Below, one piece after another: positions 15,021-23,600 of a stretch of 33,119 nucleotides of DNA; position 1 is the stretch's first letter, and every line of letters begins with the position of its first letter. The notes beneath the pieces are model-generated. The model ran no database searches and was not told the origin of the DNA. It was given only the letters and a program-made list of their open reading frames with translations. A program made the position numbers and the translations under genes. Source of the stretch: an uncultured Clostridium sp. (GTDB lineage Bacteria; Bacillota; Clostridia; TANB77; CAG-508); the NCBI GenBank assembly GCA_930990555.1, contig CAKNPW010000021.1, positions 1 through 33,119 of the forward strand, given 5' to 3'.

Positions 15021-18000
15021 TTATTCCACACTCTTTAAACTACTAATCATATCAATCTTCTTTAATGCAAAATATGTAATTACATTTACTATAATCGTAA
15101 AAGCAACTGTAATTAAAATAGCATATAAATAACTTAATGGATGTATAACTTTTGCAAATCTAAGCATATTTATTTCACATGTACCAATTATAAAGTAATT
15201 TAAGAAATAGCCTCCAATTAGTCCTAGTGCAATTCCTATTATTGTTAATAATACTGTTTCTCTTGTAACATAAGTATATACTTCTTTATCATAAAAACCT
15301 AATACCTTAATTGTCGCAAGTTCTTTTTGTCTTTCGCTAATATTTATATTAGATAAATTATATAATACCACAAATGCAAGCAATCCTGCTGAAACAATTA
15401 ATATTACAACAACATAATTTAATGAACTAATTGTATCATCCAAAGTTTTCTCTGCGTTTGAATTTAACGAAACTGTAGACACCTTACCACCATCTAATAA
15501 CTTTTTAGAAAGCTCTTCTTGTGCTTCTTCTGATAAATTTTCAGCCTTTACAAGTAATACATTTGTATTATATTTTTCCCCATATAAACTTTCGTACATA
15601 TCTTTTGTCATATATATATAATGTGCTATATAATTTTCTGTTATATCAGAAACTTTAACTTCTTTGTTTTCTTCCGAACTTCCTTCTAATGTTATTGTGT
15701 CTCCAACTTTTACATCTAATAGTTGTGCTAATTTATCTGTTAAAATAACTCCATCTGATGATAAGCTAACTTCTTCTTTCTTATTATCTACATCATTTAT
15801 TGTAATAACATTTTTTAACTCTTCTGCATTATTTGGAACTACTACTTGTAAATCTTCTGAATATTCATTATGATTTGCAGTATCAGCTACCATATATGTT
15901 TCTACAATATTATCAACATTTTCGGTATTTTGTATTTCTGTAATAACACTTCGTCTTTCGTCATCAGTCAAACTACTCTTCATACTAACTTGAAAATCAT
16001 ATAAAAATACTTTTTCATATTGATTTGGTAATATAGTAGATATAGAATCTTTTATTCCAAATCCAGTTAATATTAATGAAGTACAACCAAAGATACCTAT
16101 AATTGTCATTAAAAATCTCTTTTTATATCTAAATATATTTCTAATAGTAACTTTTTGCGAAAAGTTTAGTCTTTTCCATATAAATTTTACTCTCTCTAAT
16201 AAAACTCTTTTTCCAAGCTTTGGAGCTTTTGGTCTTAATAGGTTTGCTGGCTTTTCTTTTAAATCTCTCGCTGCTGCATATATTGTAGCACCAACAATAC
16301 AAATATATATAAGTGCTAAACCAGATGATGAATGTTCCGAATTAAGTCCTACTACAAATTCTGGAATTGTATACATCATACTATACATCATCCAAATAAC
16401 TCTTGGTATTAATTGTAATCCTATAATTATTCCTATTACTCCACCAATTATACAAGCTAAGCTAGAATACAATATGTATTTAAACATTATTTGAGCTTTG
16501 TTATATCCTAAAGATTTTAATGTTCCTAGTTCTGTTCTATCTTCTTCTACCATTCTTGTCATCGAAGTTAATGACACCAATATTGCTATTGCAAAAAATA
16601 CAATTGGGAATACAATACTTAAGCTATCTACACTTTGCGTGTCTTGTATAAAACTTACATATCCACTATTCTGATTTCTATCTAATATGTACCATTCTGC
16701 ACTTTCTATTTCATTAACCTTTTCTTTTGCATCAATTAATTCTGTTTCTGCATCTGCAGTTTTAGTATTAAACTCTTCTTTTTTAGTATTTAATTCTGCC
16801 TCTGCTGTTTGTATTTCTTGTTTTGAAGTTTCTAATTCAGCTTTTGCATTACTTAGCTGTGTTTCTGTCTTCTTTTTGGTACTTGCTAAAGTTTTTTCTT
16901 GTTTACTTACTTCTGCTTTTGCTGATTCAATTTTAGCTTGAGCGTCACTTATTGTGTTATTTGCATAATTTATCTGATTTTCTATTTCTGTAATTCCAGC
17001 TTGCAACTGCGTTTTATTTGTTTCTAATTCTTGTTTTTGAGTTTCTAAAACTTGTTTTTTAGCTGTCAATGTAACTTTTTCTTCTTCGCTCAAATTACTA
17101 TCATTCAATTTATTTACCACATCATTATATGCTTGTGTTACTTGTTCTAGTGATTGATTTACCGTCTGTAATGTTGATGTTAACTCTGTTTTTTTAGTAT
17201 TTGCCTCATTAATTTGAGTTTGTGCATTTTGTTTTTGTTCTTCTAGCGTTTTCTCATTTTTTTCTATTTCGGCTTTTGCACCCTGAATTTTCTTTTCTGC
17301 ATTTGCGAATTCTTTATTGGATTTTGCTTCATTAGTCTTTATCTCATTTTCACCATCTGTTATTTGCTTTTTACCATCTTCTATTTTAGCTTCTGCATCA
17401 GCTATTTGTTTTTCTCCATCAGCTTTTTGAGTATTAAATTCGTTTTCTGCCTCTTGAATTTCTGCATTCGCATCATCTATAAGTTGATTATATCTTGCAG
17501 TTTCTCTTTCTTCTTTAATTCCTTCTATTTTTTCTTTTGTTTCTTCTACATAATTCTCGTATTTAGTAGAACTAGTTGTATATTTATCTGCATCCTTTAA
17601 AGTTACATATATCTCGGTATATGCATCTGAGTCTATATTATCTATTGAAACATAAATAAAATTATTTATTGTTCCAGAACCTAAACTTGTTGTTCCTCTT
17701 TCTCTTGATATATATAAAGGACTTTCTGCAGTTCCTACTATTTTTAGATTTAATTCTTTAAGAATCTCATTTTCTGCATTTGCTTCTAAAGTTATAGTAT
17801 CACCAATTTTTTTATTTGCTGCATTTAGGAATGACTGTTCTACTAAACATTCATTAGCATTTTCAGGCATATTTCCTTCTATTAATCTTGACTTGTTAAC
17901 ATCTTCTATTGTTAATATTTTTGATACTAATTCTTTGTTATTTACTTTTACTAAAATATCTTCCGAATATGTACCATAAACATTTTCTACATTCCCTATA

Positions 18001-18233
18001 TTTTTTATAGCATCCATATCACTGTCTGTAAGTCCTAATGTAGACATTATTTGTATATCATACACATTTTGCTCTTTATAATACTTATCTATAGTATCTA
18101 CCATGTCTGGAGATGTAGCTCTTAAACCTGCAAAAAAGCCTACTCCTAATAGTGCTATAAGCAAAATAGAAATAAATCTTTTATATGAGGTTTTTATTTC
18201 TTTAAAACTATTTTTAAGTAGTGCTTTTTTCAT
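15021..18233 (-). CDS. Large FtsX-like ABC transporter permease with central coiled coil
   Basis: 1070 aa; the start follows AGGAGG. TM1 is near 20-37, followed by a MacB-type extracellular domain. A long Q/E/K/A-rich coiled coil runs from about 224 to 514. Further TM segments lie near 538-560, 578-605, 632-655, 705-728, 935-960, 995-1020 and 1035-1058, with a second extracellular domain between 730 and 930. This is the two-FtsX-unit plan of a full-length permease. It pairs with the ATPase encoded 15 bp upstream. Such pairs usually drive mechanotransmission or lipid/peptide export rather than import; the substrate is unknown. The gene ends at hairpin repeat copy 4. Confidence 0.92.
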   Translation of the reverse strand: MKKALLKNSFKEIKTSYKRFISILLIALLGVGFFAGLRATSPDMVDTIDKYYKEQNVYDIQIMSTLGLTDSDMDAIKNIGNVENVYGTYSEDILVKVNNKELVSKILTIEDVNKSRLIEGNMPENANECLVEQSFLNAANKKIGDTITLEANAENEILKELNLKIVGTAESPLYISRERGTTSLGSGTINNFIYVSIDNIDSDAYTEIYVTLKDADKYTTSSTKYENYVEETKEKIEGIKEERETARYNQLIDDANAEIQEAENEFNTQKADGEKQIADAEAKIEDGKKQITDGENEIKTNEAKSNKEFANAEKKIQGAKAEIEKNEKTLEEQKQNAQTQINEANTKKTELTSTLQTVNQSLEQVTQAYNDVVNKLNDSNLSEEEKVTLTAKKQVLETQKQELETNKTQLQAGITEIENQINYANNTISDAQAKIESAKAEVSKQEKTLASTKKKTETQLSNAKAELETSKQEIQTAEAELNTKKEEFNTKTADAETELIDAKEKVNEIESAEWYILDRNQNSGYVSFIQDTQSVDSLSIVFPIVFFAIAILVSLTSMTRMVEEDRTELGTLKSLGYNKAQIMFKYILYSSLACIIGGVIGIIIGLQLIPRVIWMMYSMMYTIPEFVVGLNSEHSSSGLALIYICIVGATIYAAARDLKEKPANLLRPKAPKLGKRVLLERVKFIWKRLNFSQKVTIRNIFRYKKRFLMTIIGIFGCTSLILTGFGIKDSISTILPNQYEKVFLYDFQVSMKSSLTDDERRSVITEIQNTENVDNIVETYMVADTANHNEYSEDLQVVVPNNAEELKNVITINDVDNKKEEVSLSSDGVILTDKLAQLLDVKVGDTITLEGSSEENKEVKVSDITENYIAHYIYMTKDMYESLYGEKYNTNVLLVKAENLSEEAQEELSKKLLDGGKVSTVSLNSNAEKTLDDTISSLNYVVVILIVSAGLLAFVVLYNLSNINISERQKELATIKVLGFYDKEVYTYVTRETVLLTIIGIALGLIGGYFLNYFIIGTCEINMLRFAKVIHPLSYLYAILITVAFTIIVNVITYFALKKIDMISSLKSVE

Positions 18234-18248
18234 ATTTCCACCTCCTTA

Positions 18249-18950
18249 TTACCATTCTATCTCCTCGATTGGTGTTGGATTCTTGTTTATTATCATATCC
18301 TCTGCGGTTCCATTTTTAAATTTTATAACTTTATCTGCCATTGGAGCTATTGCTCCATTATGAGTAATTATTATAACAGTCATATTTTCTTTTCGAGACA
18401 TATCTTGCAATAGTTTTAAAATTTGTTTACCTGTTTTATAATCTAATGCTCCTGTTGGCTCATCACAAAGCAATAACTTTGGATTTTTAGCTATAGCTCT
18501 TGCAATAGCCACTCTTTGTTGTTCTCCTCCAGATAATTGTGATGGAAAGTTGTTTTTTCTATCAGCTAACCCTACCTTTTCCATTACTTGTTCTGGATTT
18601 AAAGACTTTTTACATATTTGTGTTGCAAGTTCTACGTTTTCTATTGCTGTTAAATTTTGTACCAAATTATAAAATTGGAATACAAAACCTATATCTTCTC
18701 TTCTATATTTTATTAAATCCCTATTTTTTAATCTGAAGATTTCTTTATTATCTACTATAACTCTTCCAGATGTAGCATTATCCATACCACCTAATATGTT
18801 TAAAGCTGTAGTTTTGCCCGCCCCACTTGGACCTACTATTACAACTAATTCTCCTTTTTCTATGCTTAAATTCGCATTACTTAAGGCGTGTATTATAACT
18901 TCTCCCATTTTATAGTCTTTACATACATTTTTAAATTCGATATATGACAT
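18249..18950 (-). CDS. ABC transporter ATP-binding protein (LolD/MacB-type)
   Basis: 233 aa from ATG 18950, 8 nt after AAAGGAG; the longer frame starts inside that RBS. Motifs: Walker [11 protein letters not shown]-loop [10 protein letters not shown], signature [14 protein letters not shown], Walker [13 protein letters not shown] and H-loop ITHNG. The [12 protein letters not shown] and DEPTGALD wording is typical of ATPases that partner FtsX-like permeases. The stop of the phosphatase gene lies 5 bp upstream, and the permease begins 15 bp downstream. Confidence 0.95.
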   Translation of the reverse strand: MSYIEFKNVCKDYKMGEVIIHALSNANLSIEKGELVVIVGPSGAGKTTALNILGGMDNATSGRVIVDNKEIFRLKNRDLIKYRREDIGFVFQFYNLVQNLTAIENVELATQICKKSLNPEQVMEKVGLADRKNNFPSQLSGGEQQRVAIARAIAKNPKLLLCDEPTGALDYKTGKQILKLLQDMSRKENMTVIIITHNGAIAPMADKVIKFKNGTAEDMIINKNPTPIEEIEW

Positions 18951-18955
18951 AATAA

Positions 18956-19411
18956 TCACTCCTTTGTTAAGTAATTATATAAAGCTTGACATCCTTTTAG
19001 TACTTCATCATATGTTTTAGTGAAATTTCCTGTGTACCAAGGGTCTGCTATATCTTTTCTCTCATTTGTAAAATCTAATAATTTATATATCTTATTTTCT
19101 GGATCATTTCCTACAATTGCTTTTATTCTTACTATATTGCTGTTTTCCATACCAATTATATAATCATATTTATTATAATCTTCTTTTTTTAGTTGTTTGG
19201 CTCTATGCTTTTGAAATGGTACATTATGTTCAAGCAATTTTTCTTTAGTTCCATAATGCATATCATTTCCAATTTCTTCTGTACTAGTTGCAGCAGAAGA
19301 AATGTAGAAGTTTTTTTCTTGTCCGTTTTTTGCTACTATGTCTTTAAAAACATACTCTGCCATTGGAGATCTGCATATATTTCCAAGACATACAAATAGT
19401 ATTTTTTGCAT
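18956..19411 (-). CDS. Low-molecular-weight protein tyrosine phosphatase
   Basis: 151 aa, the standard length. The phosphate loop C-x5-R is VCLGNICRSP, with catalytic C8 and R14 near the N-terminus, and the general acid is the aspartate in IADPWYTG near residue 118. These enzymes remove phosphate from tyrosine or arginine residues. Start ATG at 19411 follows AGGAGG. It is the first gene of a run with the ABC ATPase and permease, with a possible extended -10 TGATACAAT at 19433-19438. The linkage to the transporter suggests phosphorylation control, an inference only. Confidence 0.94.
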   Translation of the reverse strand: MQKILFVCLGNICRSPMAEYVFKDIVAKNGQEKNFYISSAATSTEEIGNDMHYGTKEKLLEHNVPFQKHRAKQLKKEDYNKYDYIIGMENSNIVRIKAIVGNDPENKIYKLLDFTNERKDIADPWYTGNFTKTYDEVLKGCQALYNYLTKE

Positions 19412-19432
19412 ATTATTTCCTCCTATATATAA

Positions 19433-19438
19433 ATTGTA
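19433..19438 (-). promoter_or_regulatory. -10 element for the phosphatase-ABC operon
   Basis: TACAAT on the minus strand preceded by TGA, giving an extended -10, about 22 bp upstream of the ATG. No convincing -35 is present. Confidence 0.45.
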
Positions 19439-19508
19439 TCATACTTTTATGTCCATTTGGTAAAATTCACAAAATTTTCCAATATTACTTTTTTTATATT
19501 TTTTTATT

Positions 19509-19529
19509 ACATTTTTGTAACAAAAATGT
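19509..19529. promoter_or_regulatory. Palindrome in the divergent interval, candidate operator
   Basis: ACATTTTTG-TAA-CAAAAATGT, a perfect inverted repeat with 9-bp arms, touches the -35 of the 51-aa gene's promoter and lies between it and the divergent phosphatase promoter. This position suits a regulator or activator site. Confidence 0.5.
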
Positions 19530-19557
19530 TGACAATTTTTAATATTTGCTCTATAAT
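19529..19557 (+). promoter_or_regulatory. Consensus promoter of the 51-aa small protein gene
   Basis: TTGACA (19529-19534), 17-nt spacer, TATAAT (19552-19557): a perfect sigma-A promoter, the strongest-looking in the window together with the one at 773-801. The leader is about 63 nt. Confidence 0.9.
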
Positions 19558-19626
19558 GAATTTATATTATGAAAAATACTAAAGATTTTTGACATAGATA
19601 CTATAGATAAAAAGGAGAGAAATACG

Positions 19627-19782
19627 ATGGAAAATTATAATAAAACTGATTGTTTAGCTTTAACAATCAGAAAAGAACATAGGTTAGTAGTTATTAACAA
19701 AGCAGTTAAGAAAACTATAACAATTTCTGTTAAAACAATCTTAGCAGCAATATGTTTAACTTTGTTAAATGTCTTTGTTTAA
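19627..19782 (+). CDS. 51-aa small protein with hydrophobic C-terminus
   Basis: The ATG at 19627 is preceded by AAAAGGAGAG at good spacing, and the frame runs 51 codons to TAA. The first half is polar and basic (TIRKEHRLVVINKAVKK); the second half (about residues 33-51) is hydrophobic, ending TLLNVFV, and could insert in or lie along the membrane. A perfect promoter, a strong RBS, and a terminator 16 nt after the stop make it very likely to be expressed strongly. I recognise no family. The basic-then-hydrophobic order recalls small membrane regulators or toxins, but that is a guess. Confidence 0.75.
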   Translation: MENYNKTDCLALTIRKEHRLVVINKAVKKTITISVKTILAAICLTLLNVFV

Positions 19783-19798
19783 TTATATATTCAATACT

Positions 19799-19834
19799 GG
19801 GATTTTAGGGATGTTCCTAAAATCCCTTTTTTTT
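19799..19834 (+). terminator. Conserved-loop hairpin repeat, copy 5 (terminator of the 51-aa gene)
   Basis: GGGATTTTAGG (19799-19809) and CCTAAAATCCC (19816-19826) form a perfect 11-bp stem followed by eight Ts. Aligned with the other copies it carries GGGATGTTCC, a one-base variant of the shared loop, in the sense of the gene upstream. Confidence 0.9.
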
Positions 19835-19901
19835 GTAAAAATTATAATTGCATACTAACGTTTATTTTGCAAGAATAAATGCATTTTAGCTATGATATAA
19901 A

Positions 19902-19938
19902 AAATAAGTGCCTCTTTTTTATTAAGAAGCACTTATTT
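19902..19938 (-). terminator. Intrinsic terminator, probably bidirectional
   Basis: AAATAAGTGC (19902-19911) and GCACTTATTT (19929-19938) enclose a 17-nt loop and abut the stop of the minus-strand gene. T-rich runs follow on both strands. It is not a member of the conserved-loop family. Confidence 0.75.
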
Positions 19939-20523
19939 TTAGTTTTCACTAGCATTTATAATTATTTGTTCATTTGCTACAATTATATTTAGAATATTTT
20001 TTCCTTCATCTGGTTTTAATCTTTTTTGATTATCTGTATAATATTTCTTTATATCTTTATTTATATTATCTCCTATTTGTGATAAAGACATTTCTTCTGC
20101 ATTCTCTTGCTTTTCTGCTTTTTCTATTGCTTTATCTTTTATATTTATATCCACTTTTACTATTTCTTTATCATCTACTTTATAATATAAATTTACTGTT
20201 CCTGTTTCTAGATTTTCTAATTTATAATGAGCTTCTACTAATTGCATATTTTTCATATCCAAATGCTCTATTACCTCATTATTTAAATCATTTAAAACTA
20301 ATATATCTGATGATATTTTTTTATCTGAATTACTAATCCTTACTTCACCATTTGTTTCACTATTTCTTATATTAGTAATTATAAAATATCCTGCAATTAA
20401 TATAATAATTATGACAAAGAAAATTAATACTTTTCTTTTATCTATTTTTCTTGAACTTCTACTTCTTGCTTTTTGGTGAGAACTAGATTTTCCTGCTGTC
20501 TCATTTTTATATCTCTTTGCCAA
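19939..20523 (-). CDS. Single-TM protein of unknown function
   Basis: 194 aa with a TTG start preceded by AAGGGGG. The N-terminus is very basic and serine-rich (residues 1-30), followed by one TM segment near 31-50 and an extracytoplasmic domain of about 140 residues with alternating strands and a helical, acidic centre, ending in a strand (NILNIIVANEQIIINA). I recognise no family, though the ending resembles small germination/sporulation-type (GerM-like or spore coat) extracellular folds only loosely. It lies 100 bp downstream of the Ig-repeat gene but beyond a hairpin, so it may be only partly co-transcribed with the surface locus. Confidence 0.8.
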   Translation of the reverse strand: MAKRYKNETAGKSSSHQKARSRSSRKIDKRKVLIFFVIIIILIAGYFIITNIRNSETNGEVRISNSDKKISSDILVLNDLNNEVIEHLDMKNMQLVEAHYKLENLETGTVNLYYKVDDKEIVKVDINIKDKAIEKAEKQENAEEMSLSQIGDNINKDIKKYYTDNQKRLKPDEGKNILNIIVANEQIIINASEN

Positions 20524-20580
20524 AATATTTCCCCCTTATTAATTATTTTAGGTTAAACATCTTAAATTTTTATTATATAT

Positions 20581-20608
20581 AAAAGGTAGAAATCACTTTC
20601 TACCTTTT
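20581..20608 (-). terminator. Terminator-like hairpin after the Ig-repeat gene
   Basis: Perfect 12-bp arms, AAAAGGTAGAAA and TTTCTACCTTTT, with a 4-nt loop 15 nt after the stop codon. The U-rich part lies in the stem itself, so termination may be partial and allow expression of the next gene. Confidence 0.7.
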
Positions 20609-20623
20609 ATACTTTTGTGATTA

Positions 20624-23600
20624 TTATTCAACAATTGTCATTGAAGATCCGTCTGTTGTAGTAGTTAATTCTTTTCCTACATTTCCTGCTCTATCAGTAT
20701 ATGCAGAAATATTAAAAGTCATTTCTCCTGGTTTCATATCCTCTGTTACAACTATTTCTGCTACATATTTTGTATATGTAGATGTTGGTTCATTTACAAA
20801 CACATTTGCTTCTTTACCATTTATAGTAACATTTGGTTTATGTGATAAATCAGCTTCTTTTTCTGTAACAGTAACATATAACCATATTGTATCTCCTACT
20901 TTTGCTTCTGAACCACCTCTAGTATTATTTTGGATGTGTACTTCATTTACTGTTGGTGCATCTTTGTCAAATATAACATTTGAATTATCTGTTGTTGTGT
21001 TTTCTATTGTTGCTCCAACATTACCTGCTTTATCTGCATATCCAAATATTTTAAATGAAACTTCTCCATTTTCCATATCTCTTGTCATTTTTAACTTACC
21101 TGCGTACATTTGTCCATTTTCATTTGGTTCTCCATTTTTAAAAGTATCTACTTTTTGACCATTAATTACTATAGTAGGTAATACAGATAATTCTTCTTTA
21201 ATTTTGATGTATACCCAAACATCATCTCCTGGTTGAGCATAATCTTTATTTATTTGTTTATTACTTCTTATTTGTACAAAATTAGCTTTTGGAGCTTTAT
21301 AATCATACCAAAACTCGTATGATACTTCGTTACCAGATAAATCTGTTACAGTTAATGTATTTTTTGTTTCATTTACATTTAATTTATCTTTTATAGCTTC
21401 AAAACTGATTTTTCCATTATTATTTTCTATGTCTGTACCATTTAATTCGCAAGAAGCAATTCCATAATTGTCAGATACTGTAAATCCTATATTATCTCTA
21501 AAATATGGTGCATTTCCTACTGCGTCATCATTAACTGTTATAATAGGATTTGTTTTATCAAAGAATACCCTATTACTGTTTGATGGTTTTGTTTCATCTG
21601 TCATTCTATTTCCAAATAAATCTACTAAATCAGAAATTTTAAATGTAATTTCTCCATCTACAAAAGATGTATCACTTGGAATTTGATATGTCATAACATA
21701 ACTGTATCTATTATTTTCTTTATCATATGAAGCTTTTACTAAATTATCATCCATTGGATATTCAATTCCATTATTTATTAATGTAAATGTTGGATTATGT
21801 AGTAACTCTTCTTTAACTCCAATACTTACCCAAATTTTATCTCCTACTTTTGCATAAAATTCGTGTTCTTTACTATCATCACCAACAACCATAATATTTG
21901 AATATTCTCTAGTTGGTGCTGTTGCATCATAGTTAAATGTATATGTTGCTGTATTTCCAGCTTCATCACTAGCTGTTACTGTATTAGATCCTTCTTTCAA
22001 ATATTCTTTTAATTTTTCATAAGAAATTTCTCCGTTTGTAAGAATTAATGTTTCACCATTAATTTCATAAGAAGCTACACCGTAATTATCTGTAACTTTA
22101 AAACCTATTCTACTATAATTATCTTTTGATCCAGAAACTGAATCTTCTGTTGGTAATATTGTTGGATTTGTATTATCGATTATTACATTTGTATATTTTC
22201 CATCATTTATATCAGCATTTGTTAAAGGTAATCCTTCATTTCCTGCTGCATCTTTGTATCCAAATACTTTGAATACTACATCACCTTCTGGTGTATTTTG
22301 GTCTATCTTAACATCTGCCATGTAATAATAAATATTTGATTCTTCAATTGAACTTTTTGGACGATATGTTACATCATATACTTTTCCAAATATTTCAACT
22401 TTTGGTTCTACTGCTAATTTTTCAGAGAAAGATACTAATACACGAATACTGTCTCCAGCTTTTGCATATCTTTGATCTCTTGTATCTCCCTCATCTTTGT
22501 TACGAGCAATTCCTAAATTTAATTTTTCAGGAGCTGTTTTGTCATATACAACTTGTGGATAAACAGAATTTTTATGAGCCTCTTCATTACCTAAAGCTAC
22601 TCCAACATTTCCTGCTGCATCTGAATATCCAACAATATCAAATTGTATTTCTCCTTCTGGTAAATCCATGTCTTCTGTTATTTTGAAATCATGGAAATAC
22701 CAATCTCCAGCTTTGTCGTATGGTAATACAGATTCTGCAACTACTTTTCCATCTTTTCCATATATTCTAGCTGTTGGTTCTACTGTTAATTTTTCTCTAA
22801 ATGATGCATATATTCTTATTGAATCATTTGTTGTTGCAAGTTGTGTATCGCCTATATCTAATTTTGTTCTATTAAATATTCCTACAGATTTATTTTCTGG
22901 AGCTGTTTTATCAAAAATCACATAGTATTTGTCATTACCTGTTGATGTAACTTCATCTCCTGTATTTCCAGCTAAATCTTCTAATCCTTTTACTGTTACA
23001 GGAATTTTTTCTCCTTCAACTAAATCCATATCTTCTGTTAAGTCAACATATACTACATATTTATTAAATTGTGGTTCTTGTACTGGTACTTCTATTTCTT
23101 TTCCACCAATTACGATTATTGGATTTTTAGATAATAATTCTGTTGTATTTACTGTTATTGCTATTCCTTTATTTTGTCCAGGATTTTGTGTTAATCCAGA
23201 ATATTGTTCATATTCTTTTCCATTTGGATTATAGAAGTTTTGTACTCTTAATTCTCTTAATGCTGGAGCTGTTTTATCAAATGTTACAGATGTATTATTT
23301 GTAGTTGTTGTAATAGTATCTCCAACATTTCCTGCTAAATCTTCGTATCCAGATATTTCAAAAGACATTTTTCCTTCTGTCATATCTTCTGTCATTGTAA
23401 TCCATCCAACATATAATACTCCTGCTGGATCATTAATAACTGTATTTGTTGTAATACCATTTATTTTAATAACTGGCATTTTTGATAATTCTTCTTTAAT
23501 TCTTACTTTTACCCAAACTTGATCTCCAACTTTAGCATATTGATTATTATTTGCATTTGTAGTTGTAAATTCTACAAAATCTGCTACTGGTGCTGTTTTG

